A DNA stretch of 64,000 bases from Leisingera sp. ANG59. GTDB lineage: Bacteria > Pseudomonadota > Alphaproteobacteria > Rhodobacterales > Rhodobacteraceae. The stretch spans positions 11,756-75,755 of the forward strand of contig NZ_WLCM01000006.1 of the NCBI RefSeq assembly GCF_013317235.1. Direction: 5' to 3'. This document shows, in pieces, positions 35,651 through 45,107 of the stretch. Position numbers and translations under genes: made by a program. Below the pieces are notes generated by a model. The model did not search any database. It saw nothing but the letters and a program-made list of their open reading frames with translations, and was not told the origin of the DNA. Position 1 is the stretch's first letter. Each line of letters starts with the position of its first letter.

Positions 35651-36970
35651 ATGTTCTTCCAATGGCTCAAACGATATATGCCACGCAGCCTTTATGCCCG
35701 GGCGGCCCTGATCCTGGTGGTGCCGATTGTGGCGCTGCAGATCGTGATCTCTGTTGTGTTCATCAAGCGCGACCTGGAGGATGTGACGGTGCAGATGACG
35801 GCGACCATCCAGCGCGAGATGGAACTGCTGCGCCAGATCGCGGATGCAGCGCCGGACCAGGATGCAGCACTGGTGCAGATCGCGCCGGTGCTGCAGCCGC
35901 TGCAAATGCAGGCGCGGTTTCTGCCGCCGGGTGCACCGCTGCCCGAGGATGAATTCAGCCTGATCGAGTTTTCCGGGCGGGTGGTGCGGGAGGAAATGGA
36001 GAAGACTTTTCCGGGCTTCCTGGCGGCGCGGTTCCTGCCGGACCGGGTGGTGCAGATCTATTTCGGCACCGCGCACGGGCTGTTGGAGTTGAGCTTTGAC
36101 CGCCGCAGGCTGACTGCGGCGGCGCCGCACCAGCTGATTGTCACCATGCTGCTGTTCGGCTTTTTCATGATGATGATCTCCTTCCTGTACATGCGCAATC
36201 AGCTGCGTCCGATAAAGCGGCTGGCCAACGCGGCAGAGGCGTTCGGGCGCGGGCGGGCGGTGCCGTATTCGCCATCCGGCGCAACCGAGGTGCGGGCCGC
36301 GGGCAGCGCTTTTCTGGACATGCGCGCCCGGATCGAACGGCAGATCGAGCAGCGCACGCTGATGCTGTCCGGGGTGAGCCACGATCTGCGCACGCCGCTG
36401 ACGCGGATGAAGCTGGAACTGGCAATGCTGGACGAGGAGGATGCGGCCGCGATGCTGCGCGACGTTGACGAGATGCAGGCGCTGCTGGACGCGTTTCTGG
36501 ATTTCTCCCGCGGCGCGGCGGTCAGCGAGCCGGAGCCGGTGGACCCGCAGGAGCTGGTCCGGGATATCATCAGCGACTGGCAGCGCCAGGAGCAGCAGGT
36601 GACAATGGGCGAGATGACCGGCGAGGGGGAGGTGATGCTGCGCCGCCAGCCGATGCAGCGGGCGGTGTCGAATCTGATTTCCAATGCAGTGCGTTATGGC
36701 ACCCGGGCGCGGGTTTCGGTTGCAGTGACCGATAAGTCCATGCGGATCCGAGTCGAGGATGACGGGCCGGGCATCCCTGCAGAGCAGCGCGGCGACGCGG
36801 TCCGCCCCTTCACCCGCCTGGACCCGGCCCGCAATCAGAACCGGGGCTCCGGCGTCGGGCTAGGGCTGGCCATTGTGGCGGACACCGCGCGCGCGCATGG
36901 CGGCACCCTGCGGCTGGGCGAAAGCGCCGATCTGGGCGGGCTGAAAGCGGACATCGTCATCGCCCGCTAA
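35651..36970 (+). CDS. EnvZ-like sensor histidine kinase, 439 aa
   Basis: Two membrane helices (residues 18-38 and 161-180) enclose a periplasmic domain of about 120 residues; a HAMP linker (about 182-235) follows, then HisKA with phospho-acceptor His244 in GVSHDLRTPLTRMKLELAML and a HATPase domain with NLISNAVRYG, DDGPGIP and GVGLGLAIV. The layout is that of EnvZ-type osmosensor kinases. No response-regulator gene is adjacent within the window, so its partner (an OmpR homologue) must be elsewhere. Confidence 0.88.
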   Translation: MFFQWLKRYMPRSLYARAALILVVPIVALQIVISVVFIKRDLEDVTVQMTATIQREMELLRQIADAAPDQDAALVQIAPVLQPLQMQARFLPPGAPLPEDEFSLIEFSGRVVREEMEKTFPGFLAARFLPDRVVQIYFGTAHGLLELSFDRRRLTAAAPHQLIVTMLLFGFFMMMISFLYMRNQLRPIKRLANAAEAFGRGRAVPYSPSGATEVRAAGSAFLDMRARIERQIEQRTLMLSGVSHDLRTPLTRMKLELAMLDEEDAAAMLRDVDEMQALLDAFLDFSRGAAVSEPEPVDPQELVRDIISDWQRQEQQVTMGEMTGEGEVMLRRQPMQRAVSNLISNAVRYGTRARVSVAVTDKSMRIRVEDDGPGIPAEQRGDAVRPFTRLDPARNQNRGSGVGLGLAIVADTARAHGGTLRLGESADLGGLKADIVIAR

Positions 36971-36989
36971 TACCGCCCCGGCCAATGAA

Positions 36990-37018
36990 AACTGGCAGTC
37001 CTGAAATGGCTGCCAGTT
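36990..37018. terminator. Bidirectional terminator-like hairpin
   Basis: AACTGGCAG (36990-36998) pairs with CTGCCAGTT (37010-37018) across an 11-nt loop, between convergent genes. On the minus strand it is followed by TTTC, consistent with termination of the leftward coiled-coil gene. Confidence 0.6.
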
Positions 37019-37057
37019 GGAATTTCTAGTGATCTGCGCCTGCTGGCCAGCCGACAG

Positions 37058-38242
37058 TTATGCAAACTCTTTGGACAGGCTATTAAAGCCGGTTTCGATT
37101 GCCGACGCGGCCTTGACTAGGTTCTCGCCGCCAGAGGCAATACTGGTAACCGTGGTGCTGAGACCCAGGCTGCCGACCCAGATCACCCATTTTGCCCAGA
37201 CCGGATCCTTGTAGCGCAGGGCATCAACGGCTTTCTGCGAGTTGTCGCGGAATTTCTCGGCTGGCTTGATGCTGACGTGATAGGCCTCAATGCTCTTGAT
37301 CAGCTTGGCGGTTTCCTTGCGGGTGGCCTCCATGGCGGCAAACAGCCCGTCCAGCTTCTTGCTTTTGTGGCCCCGGTCCTTGGCCATCTTGCCCAGTTTC
37401 TTCTCGATTTCCTTGTCGAGCTTGCTCTGCGTGTCGAGGAGCTTGTTCAGTTCCTTGCCGAGGGCAGCGATTTCTAGATCGATGTTCTTAAGCTTGGCCT
37501 TGTAGGTCTCCAGATGCTTGTCGACGCGGTTGAAGCCGGCGGTTTCGATCATCAGAAAGTCCGCCAGGAATTCCTTGCCGATCTCCTTCGCTTTCACCTT
37601 GGCCTTGGACTGTTTCTCATAGGCCAAGACCAGCTGCTTCAGCGCTTTCTCAAGCTCACCGTGGATCTTGACGATGTCGGATGTCACCTTCTGCACAGCG
37701 CGCGCCACCGAGACGATGCTTTGCGCGATGCCGTAAATGCTGGCAGCAATGGACGCGCCGCCGGTCACCGCACCGGCCGCCAGCGAAGCGGTGGAGCCGA
37801 TGGCGCAGGCGCTGCCGAGCACAATCGCGCCCACCACCTTGATGCGGTATTTCTTGCGGTCCTTGTTGGCCTGCTTCCACTTGTCGAAATGCTTGTTCGT
37901 CACCTGTTCGATCGACTTCTGGTACTTGGCAAAGATTTTCTGGATGTCGGCGTCCAGCTCTTTGCATTCCTTGTCGCTCAGCGGCATCACAGCCCCAAGA
38001 TTGTTCGCTGCATCGACCCGCAGGCAGCATTCGTTCAGAAGTTTTTTGTATTCCTTGGTGGCATTATCATAGAGCTTGGCAACAAAGCGGGCGTCCGTGT
38101 CGAGTTCGGTGGCCACTTTTTTGTCAACTTCCACGGCGGCGGCGAAGTTCATGTTGCCGAGCTGTACGAACTTGGGTTTGACCTTCTTGGTGACCTCATT
38201 CTTGACGTCTGCCTTGATGATGGTGAGTTTTTCGGTCGCCAT
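37058..38242 (-). CDS. Lysine-rich coiled-coil protein with central hydrophobic hairpin, 394 aa
   Basis: I do not recognise a named family. Residues 1-130 are helical and charged; residues 135-185 form a long Gly/Ala/Ser-rich hydrophobic stretch (VVGAIVLGSACAIGSTASLA continuing through AGAVTGGASIAASIYGIAQ); residues 190-330 are long Lys/Glu heptad-like helices; a second apolar patch (WAKWVIWVGSLGLSTTVTS) lies near residue 365. There is no signal peptide. Long helices around a small-residue hydrophobic hairpin is the layout of ClyA/Hbl-type alpha-helical pore-forming proteins, offered as inference only. Like the RGS-like protein at 3864 it is unusually Lys-rich. The gene is monocistronic. Confidence 0.65.
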   Translation of the reverse strand: MATEKLTIIKADVKNEVTKKVKPKFVQLGNMNFAAAVEVDKKVATELDTDARFVAKLYDNATKEYKKLLNECCLRVDAANNLGAVMPLSDKECKELDADIQKIFAKYQKSIEQVTNKHFDKWKQANKDRKKYRIKVVGAIVLGSACAIGSTASLAAGAVTGGASIAASIYGIAQSIVSVARAVQKVTSDIVKIHGELEKALKQLVLAYEKQSKAKVKAKEIGKEFLADFLMIETAGFNRVDKHLETYKAKLKNIDLEIAALGKELNKLLDTQSKLDKEIEKKLGKMAKDRGHKSKKLDGLFAAMEATRKETAKLIKSIEAYHVSIKPAEKFRDNSQKAVDALRYKDPVWAKWVIWVGSLGLSTTVTSIASGGENLVKAASAIETGFNSLSKEFA

Positions 38243-38470
38243 AAATGTCGTGCCTCTAAATGTGTTTTCTGGCGTGGGCAGGATCTGGAAATGGAAACAA
38301 AATCGCTATGGAACAATTGAGCGGGGCTGCCCGTGGCTAAGTTAACGGGTTGCAGAATATATGAAAGCAAAAGCTGGGCTGCATATGAAGGCGGACTTAA
38401 CTGGCGCGCGTCTAGGGCGAGCAAGGCGCTGCCACCAAAAAAATGCCGTTTGTTATAGGGGCGGCGGAAA

Positions 38471-38546
38471 TGGTAGGCCCGGCAGGATTCGAACCTGCAA
38501 CCAAAGCGTTATGAGCGCTCTGCTCTAACCGTTGAGCTACAGGCCC
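38471..38546 (-). tRNA. tRNA-Ile2 (CAT anticodon, lysidine-modified type)
   Basis: The minus strand forms a full 76-base tRNA with encoded CCA. The anticodon loop is CTCATAA (CAT). The acceptor stem has C4-G69 and C5-G68 pairs, and the D-arm and variable region resemble E. coli tRNA-Ile2 more than elongator tRNA-Met. These are features recognised by TilS, so AUA-reading tRNA-Ile2 is the best call; elongator Met is the alternative. Confidence 0.85.
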
Positions 38547-38583
38547 GCCATTGATTTGTGGTTAGGAAATGGGGCGGGCAAGG

Positions 38584-39519
38584 TCAAGCGGTGATTGCAG
38601 AAGCGGCGGGCGATTTCGCTGCCGGGGTCCGGTGCAGGGCTTCCAGACGGGCCACCGTGTGCTGGATGGTCAGATCCCGGCGCCGGTCCGGTGTCCGGCG
38701 GGAGGGGTAGACGGCAAACACGTCCTTCAGGGGCGCCTCATAGCCGGGCAGCACCTGTTCGTATTCGCCGCTGGCAAGCTGCGCCTCGACCATGAAGCGG
38801 GGTGCGCGGGTGTAGCCGGAGCCGCTGCTGACGGCGCGCATGATCAGGTCGGGGTCATCGGCGGTGAAACCCACCTGCACCGGCGCCGGATATTCCTGCC
38901 CGCCGCGGCGCAGGGGGAAGAAGCCGCGGGTCTGGTCCTCGTGATGCTGGATGAACTTCAGCCGCTTCAGTTCCTCCGGCGTTTGCGGCCGGGTTTCGCG
39001 GTCCAGGTAGTCCGGGGTTGCAAACAGCACGGTTTCCAGGGTGGAAATCTTGCGGCCAAAGCCGTCGGTGTCGCCCAGTTGCCCGGTGCGGATTGCCAGG
39101 TCGTAGCCTTCGCGCACCACATCGACCAGCCGGTCCTCCAGCCGCATCACGATGTTCAGATCCGGGTGCTCTCGGTTCAGGTCCAGCAGCATCGGCCCGA
39201 TCACGCTGCGCCCCAGAAAGGAGTTCACGCTGATGCGGAAGGTGCCGGAGACACTGCCTTCCAGCGCGTCTACCTCCGCTGTCATGCGGTTGTATCCGGA
39301 CAGCAGCGTTTGCGCGTGGCTGTAGACCAGATCGCCCGCGCGGGTGGCGTGGATGCCCTTGGCTGTGCGGTGCAGCAGTTGCTGGCCCATCAGCGCCTCC
39401 AGCTGCTTGATCTGCTGGCTGACCGCAGATTGGGTGATGCCGCGGCGCTGGGCGGCGCGGTTCAGGCTGCCTTCGTCCAGGGCGATGGTGAATGTCTCCA
39501 GCAGCGTCAGCTTATCCAT
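38584..39519 (-). CDS. LysR-family transcriptional regulator, 311 aa
   Basis: Residues 1-60 are the LysR winged helix (LETFTIALDEGSLNRAAQRRGITQSAVSQQIKQLEALMGQQLLHR), followed by a type-2 periplasmic-binding-like effector domain to residue 300. It is divergent from the TAT-exported metallo-hydrolase gene (39639) and is likely its regulator, as LysR genes commonly control the adjacent divergent gene. The effector is unknown. Confidence 0.9.
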   Translation of the reverse strand: MDKLTLLETFTIALDEGSLNRAAQRRGITQSAVSQQIKQLEALMGQQLLHRTAKGIHATRAGDLVYSHAQTLLSGYNRMTAEVDALEGSVSGTFRISVNSFLGRSVIGPMLLDLNREHPDLNIVMRLEDRLVDVVREGYDLAIRTGQLGDTDGFGRKISTLETVLFATPDYLDRETRPQTPEELKRLKFIQHHEDQTRGFFPLRRGGQEYPAPVQVGFTADDPDLIMRAVSSGSGYTRAPRFMVEAQLASGEYEQVLPGYEAPLKDVFAVYPSRRTPDRRRDLTIQHTVARLEALHRTPAAKSPAASAITA

Positions 39520-39541
39520 GTTCAGCCTATAAGGGTTGCTA

Positions 39542-39552
39542 ATAACTGTTAT
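39542..39552. promoter_or_regulatory. Possible LysR operator in divergent spacer
   Basis: ATAAC (39542-39546) and GTTAT (39548-39552) form a perfect 11-base palindrome with a one-base centre, 22 bases upstream of the LysR start and in the 119-base spacer shared with the metallo-hydrolase gene. Location and symmetry suggest a regulator site. Confidence 0.35.
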
Positions 39553-39638
39553 CGGTGCTGCCGGGCTGCAAGCCGCAGAAACGCGCGGTTAAGTCCGTTG
39601 CACAGGAGTATTTCCTGAAACAGATATTGGAGTTTCTT

Positions 39639-40619
39639 ATGACAATCAATCGCAGGGCATTTCTGGGCGGGCTGGCAGCGGCCCCGGCGGCGGCGCTGGC
39701 CACCGGGTTTGCAGGCAGCAGTTGGGCTTGGGCCGCCGAAGGCGCAGCGGCGGCTACCCCGGTCATCCACTCCTTCACCCTTGGGGATGCCAGGGTCACG
39801 GTGCTGCTGGACGGGCACCTGCCGCTGGGCACCCAGCTGTTCAACACCTATGACGCTGCCAAGGCGGAAACCGTGCTGGCGCAGGGCTTGCACCGGATGC
39901 AGGACGATGCGCTGCAGATCCCGGTCAATGGCTACCTGATAGAGCGCGGCGGGAAAAAGCTGCTGATCGACACCGGCACCGCCCAGCTGATGGGGCCGGG
40001 CCTGGGAGCGCTGGGCGCCGGGCTGGCGGCGGCCGGGGTTGCGCCGGGGAGCATTGATACTGTGCTCTTGACCCATATCCACCCGGACCATTCCGGCGGG
40101 CTGATCACGCCGGACGGAGCCGCGGCCTTTGCCAATGCAGAGCTGGTGGTGGCGCAGCGGGAATGGGACTTCTGGCATGACGATGCCATAGTGGCCGGCG
40201 TGCCTGAGGGGAGCCGTGGTTTCTTTGACATGGCCCGCCGCTCTGTCGCGCCCTATTCGGACCGGCTGCAGCTGCTGCAGGGGGAAGGCGAGGCCGCACC
40301 CGGTTTCACCGCGCTGGAGCTGCCGGGCCACACACCGGGCCACACCGGGTTTATGCTGGATGCGGGCAGCGAGGGGCTTCTGTTCTGGGGCGACCTGATC
40401 CACAGCGCCGCCTTGCAGCTTGCGCTGCCGGACTGGACCATCGCCTTTGACACCGACCCTGGCCTGACCGCCCAGACCCGGCGGCGGACGCTGGACCGGG
40501 CGGCGGCGGACAATCTGCTGGTCACCGGCGCGCATCTGGACTTTCCGGCGCTGGGCCGGGTGCTGCCGCAGGGGGAGGCCTTTGCCTATCAGCCGGCGCC
40601 CTGGCAGTTCGGCCTCTGA
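39639..40619 (+). CDS. TAT-exported metallo-beta-lactamase-fold hydrolase, 326 aa
   Basis: The N-terminus NRRAFLGGLAAAPAAAL is a twin-arginine signal, so the folded protein is exported to the periplasm. The mature part has zinc motif THIHPDHSGGL, a later ELPGHTPGHTGF, FWGDLIHS and a final GAHLDFP. Relatives include lactonases and quorum-quenching-like hydrolases (AidC/AttM type); the substrate cannot be set. Divergent from a LysR gene. Confidence 0.85.
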   Translation: MTINRRAFLGGLAAAPAAALATGFAGSSWAWAAEGAAAATPVIHSFTLGDARVTVLLDGHLPLGTQLFNTYDAAKAETVLAQGLHRMQDDALQIPVNGYLIERGGKKLLIDTGTAQLMGPGLGALGAGLAAAGVAPGSIDTVLLTHIHPDHSGGLITPDGAAAFANAELVVAQREWDFWHDDAIVAGVPEGSRGFFDMARRSVAPYSDRLQLLQGEGEAAPGFTALELPGHTPGHTGFMLDAGSEGLLFWGDLIHSAALQLALPDWTIAFDTDPGLTAQTRRRTLDRAAADNLLVTGAHLDFPALGRVLPQGEAFAYQPAPWQFGL

Positions 40620-40731
40620 GCCGGTAAAACCCCGCGCCTCGCCCCTTAATCGGGGTGCGGTGCAATCGCTTGTTTCCTTCCGTTCCGCCTTGCGCTAAAG
40701 GCTGCCGCAACGTGTTGGAAGGAGCCATGTG

Positions 40732-41778
40732 ATGACCAGCGGCAAGAACGGCCTGACCTATGCAGATGCAGGTGTGGACATTGATGCGGGCAACGCCCTG
40801 GTTGACCGGATCAAGCCGGCCGCCAAGCGCACCAACCGCCCCGGCGTGGCCAGCGGGCTGGGAGGTTTCGGCGCGCTGTTCGATCTGAAAGCTGCCGGCT
40901 ACAACGATCCGATCCTGGTCGGCGCCACTGACGGCGTCGGCACCAAGCTGCGGATCGCCATTGACACCGGTGTGGTGGATGGCGTCGGCATCGATCTGGT
41001 GGCCATGTGCGTGAACGACTTGGTTTGCCAGGGCGCCGAGCCGCTGTTCTTCCTCGACTATTTTGCCACCGGCAAGCTGGAAACCGACGTCGCGGCCCGC
41101 ATCATCGAAGGCATCGCCGAGGGCTGCGTGCGCTCCGGCTGCGCGCTGATCGGCGGTGAGACCGCGGAAATGCCGGGCATGTACCCCGAAGGCGACTTTG
41201 ACCTAGCTGGTTTTGCCGTGGGGGCGATGGAACGCGGCACTGCGCTGCCCGACGGTGTTCAGGAAGGCGACGTGCTGCTGGGGCTGGCGTCCGACGGCGT
41301 GCACTCCAACGGCTACTCGCTGGTGCGCAAGCTGGTTGAGGTCTCCGGTCTCGGCTGGGAGGCTGACTGCCCGTTCGGCGAAGGCTCGCTGGGTGCGGCG
41401 CTGCTGACCCCGACCCGCCTTTACGTCAAACAGTGCCTGGCGGCGGTGCGGGCAGGGGGCGTTCATGCGCTGGCCCATATCACCGGCGGCGGCCTGACCG
41501 AGAACCTGCCGCGGGTCCTGCCCGAGGACCTGGGCGCCGATATCGACCTGAACGCCTGGGACCTGCCGCCCGTGTTCAAATGGATGGCGGAAACCGGCGG
41601 CATTGCCGAGGCGGAGATGCTGAAGACCTTCAATTGCGGCATCGGCATGATCCTGTCCGTCTCTGCAGACCGCGCTGATGAGCTGGTGAAGGTTCTGGAG
41701 GGCGAAGGCGAGACCGTGGCCCGTCTGGGCTCCGTCACCGCAGGTGCCGGCATGCGCTATTCGGGCAAGCTGCTGTGA
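40732..41778 (+). CDS. purM: Phosphoribosylformylglycinamidine cyclo-ligase, 348 aa
   Basis: PurM/AIR synthase: [16 protein letters not shown] at the start, [40 protein letters not shown] and a C-terminal AITGGGL-like [16 protein letters not shown]. It makes aminoimidazole ribotide with ATP in purine synthesis. GGAAGGAG precedes the ATG at 40732; a GTG at 40729 is also in frame. purN follows with a 4-base overlap. Confidence 0.96.
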   Translation: MTSGKNGLTYADAGVDIDAGNALVDRIKPAAKRTNRPGVASGLGGFGALFDLKAAGYNDPILVGATDGVGTKLRIAIDTGVVDGVGIDLVAMCVNDLVCQGAEPLFFLDYFATGKLETDVAARIIEGIAEGCVRSGCALIGGETAEMPGMYPEGDFDLAGFAVGAMERGTALPDGVQEGDVLLGLASDGVHSNGYSLVRKLVEVSGLGWEADCPFGEGSLGAALLTPTRLYVKQCLAAVRAGGVHALAHITGGGLTENLPRVLPEDLGADIDLNAWDLPPVFKWMAETGGIAEAEMLKTFNCGIGMILSVSADRADELVKVLEGEGETVARLGSVTAGAGMRYSGKLL

Positions 41779-42371
41779 GCCACAAGAAGGTCGCGATCCT
41801 GATTTCCGGCGGCGGCTCCAATATGGTGTCGCTGCTGGAAAGCATGACCGGCGATCACCCGGCACGCGCCTGCCTTGTGCTGTCCAATAATGAGGATGCC
41901 GGCGGGTTGGCCAAGGCTGCTGCGGCTGGTGTGGCAACCGCCGTGGTGGACCACCGCCCGTTCCAGGGCGACCGGGAAGCATTTGAGACTGAGCTGGTGA
42001 AACCCATCTTTGAAGCGGGCGCCGATATTGTCTGCCTGGCCGGTTTCATGCGCGTGCTGACAGCCGGGTTCGTTTCGCAGTTCGAGGGGCGGATGCTGAA
42101 CATCCACCCCTCCCTTCTGCCGAAATACAAGGGGCTGCACACACACGCCCGCGCGCTGGAGGCGGGTGATGCTGAGCATGGCTGCACCGTTCATGAGGTG
42201 ACGCCGCTGCTGGACGACGGCCCGATCCTGGGCCAGGCGAGGGTACCTGTGCTGGCGGATGACACACCGGATGCGCTGGCTGCGCGGGTACTGGTGCAGG
42301 AGCACAAGCTCTATCCGGCGGTGCTGCGCCGCTTTGCCGCGGGCGACAAGACGCCGGTGCGGCTGCCTTAA
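41775..42371 (+). CDS. purN: Phosphoribosylglycinamide formyltransferase, 198 aa
   Basis: PurN motifs: [17 protein letters not shown], catalytic [20 protein letters not shown] (Asn/His) and [17 protein letters not shown] with the catalytic Asp. It formylates GAR with 10-formyl-THF. The GTG start at 41775 overlaps the purM stop (GTGA), so the two purine genes are translationally coupled. Confidence 0.95.
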   Translation: MSHKKVAILISGGGSNMVSLLESMTGDHPARACLVLSNNEDAGGLAKAAAAGVATAVVDHRPFQGDREAFETELVKPIFEAGADIVCLAGFMRVLTAGFVSQFEGRMLNIHPSLLPKYKGLHTHARALEAGDAEHGCTVHEVTPLLDDGPILGQARVPVLADDTPDALAARVLVQEHKLYPAVLRRFAAGDKTPVRLP

Positions 42372-42553
42372 CGGACTTCCTGCACGGCCGCGCTGTTTCC
42401 GCGCCAATCCAGCCGCTCTGCTTGCGGCGCCGGTGCCATCAAAGCGGGCAGGCCGACCAGCGCCAGCAGCAATGCCGCCGCCAGGAGCGGAATCAGCCCG
42501 CGGGACAGGGTGAAACCACCGGTTTTCGCGGGAAAAAGATCAAGAACGGTCAT
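42368..42553 (-). CDS. Small membrane protein, 61 aa
   Basis: One strong hydrophobic helix (residues 17-42, LSRGLIPLLAAALLLALVGLPALM) with short polar ends. AGGAGG lies seven bases before the ATG, which makes real expression likely. The stop overlaps the purN 3' end by four bases on the opposite strand. No family recognised. Confidence 0.6.
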   Translation of the reverse strand: MTVLDLFPAKTGGFTLSRGLIPLLAAALLLALVGLPALMAPAPQAERLDWRGNSAAVQEVR

Positions 42554-42784
42554 CGTCTTTCCTCCTGTGAAGAGTGTGCCCTCAAACTACGAGTGCGGCG
42601 ATCATTATTAAAATGAATGTTTGCGGCGTGGAATATCACAGAATGTGAGCTGATGGGAGGCCCGTGTGCCGGGAGCCACAGCAGGGCCGTCAGAATGCCC
42701 GGCCCGATCTGGCACCTGTTTGCATTGGCTGAAACAAGCGCGTATCACGGGCCGGTCATACCGATAAACAAAAAGCCGTAATTC

Positions 42785-43942
42785 ATGAAAACTCTGAACT
42801 CTACCGAAGAACTGCAGGCCTTTTGCGAAGCTGCAGCGCAGCACGCCTATGTCACGGTGGATACCGAGTTTCTGCGGGAGCGGACCTATTATTCAAAGCT
42901 CTGCCTGATCCAGCTGGCCTTTTCCGGCGATGGGGAGAAAGACGCGGTTCTGGTCGACCCGCTGGCGGACGGGATCTCGCTGGAGCCGCTCTATGACCTG
43001 TTCCGCAACGAGAACGTGGTCAAGGTGTTTCACGCCGCACGCCAGGACTTGGAGATCTTCTGGGTCGACGCGCAGGTCTTTCCGAAGCCGCTGTTCGACA
43101 CCCAGGTTGCGGCGATGGTCTGCGGTTTTGGCGAGCAGGCGGGCTATGAGACGCTGGTGCGCAAGATCGTCAAGCAGGGGCTGGACAAAACCTCGCGCTT
43201 TACCGACTGGTCGCGCCGCCCCTTGAGCGAAGCGCAGAAGACCTATGCGCTGGCCGATGTGACCCACCTGCGCAAGATTTATGAATTCCTTGCTGCGGAA
43301 CTGGACAAAAGCGGCCGCGCCCATTGGGTGACTGAGGAGCTGCAGGTGCTGACCGACCCTGCGACCTATGACATTCAGCCCCAAGACGCCTGGAAACGGG
43401 TGAAAACCCGCACCAACTCTGGCAAGTTCCTTGCCGTTGTGCGCGAACTGGCCGCCTTCCGGGAGACCTATGCGCAGTCCAACAACGTGCCGCGCAACCG
43501 GGTTTTCAAGGATGATGCGCTGGTCGAGCTGGCCTCAACCAAGCCGCGCAATCCGGGGGATCTGGGCGGCTCCCGCCTGCTGCTGCGCGAGGCGCGCAAG
43601 GGAGCGATTGCCGAGGGTATTCTGGAAGCCGTGGCTAAGGGCGTTGCCTGCCCGGCTGAGAAGCATCCCAAGATGGACCGCAGCAAGGAGAAGCTGCAGG
43701 TGAACTCGGCGCTGGCGGACCTGCTGCGGGTGCTGCTGAAGGCCAAGACGGAATCAGAAGGCGTTGCTGCCAAGCTGATCGCACCGAGCGCCGATCTGGA
43801 CGCCATTGCGGCTGGCCTGCGCGATGTGCCGGCCCTCAGCGGCTGGCGGCGCGAAGTCTTCGGAGCGGATGCGCTGCGGCTGTGCGAGGGCAAGATCGGA
43901 TTGGCTGCCAAAGGCCAGGAGGTGAAGGTGGTCGAACTCTGA
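42785..43942 (+). CDS. rnd: Ribonuclease D, 385 aa
   Basis: DEDD-type 3'-5' exonuclease: VTVDTEFLRERTYYSKLCLI (motif I), VKVFHAARQDLEIF (II), and YALADVTHLRKIYEFL (III, DEDDy Tyr). A C-terminal HRDC-type helical domain (residues 205-290) follows. It trims tRNA and other stable-RNA 3' ends. A bidirectional terminator follows at 43974. Confidence 0.95.
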   Translation: MKTLNSTEELQAFCEAAAQHAYVTVDTEFLRERTYYSKLCLIQLAFSGDGEKDAVLVDPLADGISLEPLYDLFRNENVVKVFHAARQDLEIFWVDAQVFPKPLFDTQVAAMVCGFGEQAGYETLVRKIVKQGLDKTSRFTDWSRRPLSEAQKTYALADVTHLRKIYEFLAAELDKSGRAHWVTEELQVLTDPATYDIQPQDAWKRVKTRTNSGKFLAVVRELAAFRETYAQSNNVPRNRVFKDDALVELASTKPRNPGDLGGSRLLLREARKGAIAEGILEAVAKGVACPAEKHPKMDRSKEKLQVNSALADLLRVLLKAKTESEGVAAKLIAPSADLDAIAAGLRDVPALSGWRREVFGADALRLCEGKIGLAAKGQEVKVVEL

Positions 43943-43973
43943 TCGCCCTGCCTAAGCGTGTGACCACAAAAAA

Positions 43974-43997
43974 CGCCCGCATCCGCGGGCGCTTTCT
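43974..43997. terminator. Bidirectional intrinsic terminator
   Basis: CGCCCGC (43974-43980) and GCGGGCG (43985-43991) form a stem with loop ATCC. CTTTCTTTTTT follows on the plus strand and TTTTTTG on the minus strand, so it can end both rnd and the converging lipoprotein gene. Confidence 0.85.
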
Positions 43998-44014
43998 TTT
44001 TTAGAAGGATTGGG

Positions 44015-44524
44015 TTAGCGGCGGCGGCTTTCCCTGGCGTTGGTTTCGCCGTTTACCCGCACCAGGCGCACCTCCTGCAGGTCTTGGTTCGACAGGGTGC
44101 GGGCGGCGTGCAGAGTGCGGCTGAATTCGCTGCCGGTGATCGTCGGCTCCTCCGGGTATACGATCCGGAAATCATAGGTCAGAACACCCTCCTCAGTGCC
44201 CTCGACCTGGCGCAGCTCAACGTCGAAGGCACCCTGGCGCGCAGCGATGCCGGTTGCGTGGATGATGGCTCCCGTGCTGGTCCGCTCGATTTCCAGGCCG
44301 TCGATCCGGTTGACCAGGACGCTTTTGTCTTCGGGCGGTTTCTTGGCAAAGATGCCGCGCGCATTGCTTTCCTGCGGCAGCAGCGGGTTGACGTTCGCGG
44401 CCACCTCAACCTCTGCCGGTTCGGAGCTGCCAAACCAGTTGCTCGGGTTCAGCCGTGAATCCCGCCAGCCGCACGCTGAAAGCACCAGCGCGCAGGCCAA
44501 TGTAAGTGCCAATGGTTTTTGCAT
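44015..44524 (-). CDS. Hypothetical lipoprotein, 169 aa
   Basis: The signal peptide ends in lipobox LSAC. The mature protein starts GWRDSRLNPSNWFGSS, a motif common to a roseobacter envelope lipoprotein family, followed by a 100-residue beta-rich domain (LEIERTSTGAIIHATGIAARQGAFDVELR) that looks like an immunoglobulin-like fold. Function unknown. I use the ATG at 44524; one 18 bases upstream is also in frame. It is divergent from sufE. Confidence 0.75.
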   Translation of the reverse strand: MQKPLALTLACALVLSACGWRDSRLNPSNWFGSSEPAEVEVAANVNPLLPQESNARGIFAKKPPEDKSVLVNRIDGLEIERTSTGAIIHATGIAARQGAFDVELRQVEGTEEGVLTYDFRIVYPEEPTITGSEFSRTLHAARTLSNQDLQEVRLVRVNGETNARESRRR

Positions 44525-44659
44525 CCGTCCCCGCCCATTCAAAATGCCTTTGCAACGGATTACCCGATTGGCTGCAGCTTGAAAAGCGGTTGAAAAGGGG
44601 CGGGCAGGGGCTTAGGTGCTGATCAGCCCCGGAATGCGGATTTTGAGGATAGACGGACG

Positions 44660-45070
44660 ATGGCCACAGCCGCCTTTGAAGAGATCGTGGAGGACTTCGA
44701 GTTCATGGAGGACTGGGAGGACCGCTACCGCCATGTGATCGATCTGGGCAAGGCAATGGAGCCGATGGACGAGGCGCTGAAGGTGCCTGCGACCAAGGTC
44801 GACGGCTGCGCCAGCCAGGTCTGGCTGCACGCCACGGTCGAGGGCGGGGTGTTCCGGTTCGACGGTGACAGCGACGCGATGATCGTGCGCGGGCTGATCG
44901 CGGTGCTGCGCCGCCTTTACAACGGCCTGCCCTTACAGCAGGTGGCGTCGGTGGACGCCAAGGCAGAGCTGGGGCGGCTGGAGCTGAATGAGCATCTGTC
45001 CTCGCAGCGGTCCAATGGCCTGAGGGCGATGATCGAGCGCATCCGCGAAACCGCGATGGCACAAGCCTGA
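44660..45070 (+). CDS. sufE: Cysteine desulfuration protein SufE, 136 aa
   Basis: SufE fold with the sulfur-accepting Cys50 in TKVDGCASQVWL and the IVRGLIAVLRRLYNG segment. It takes sulfur from the SufS desulfurase for Fe-S assembly. It is alone, not in a suf operon, a common arrangement in alphaproteobacteria. Confidence 0.93.
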   Translation: MATAAFEEIVEDFEFMEDWEDRYRHVIDLGKAMEPMDEALKVPATKVDGCASQVWLHATVEGGVFRFDGDSDAMIVRGLIAVLRRLYNGLPLQQVASVDAKAELGRLELNEHLSSQRSNGLRAMIERIRETAMAQA

Positions 45071-45107
45071 GGAGTGCGGGCGATGGGCCGGCCCCTTGCG
45101 CTGCCTG

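Noticed and set aside
38471-38546. Reading this tRNA as elongator tRNA-Met
   Set aside because: C4-G69/C5-G68 pairs and overall similarity to tRNA-Ile2 favour the lysidine-modified isoleucine tRNA; Met remains a minor alternative.
39602-39629. Fourth copy of the GAGTATTT repeat
   Set aside because: GGAGTATTT is present but the second half (GATGAAG at fixed spacing) is absent and it lies in a promoter spacer, not at a 3' end.
40620-40731. Purine riboswitch before purM
   Set aside because: The leader is only 112 bases, with no purine-aptamer core pattern that I can see.
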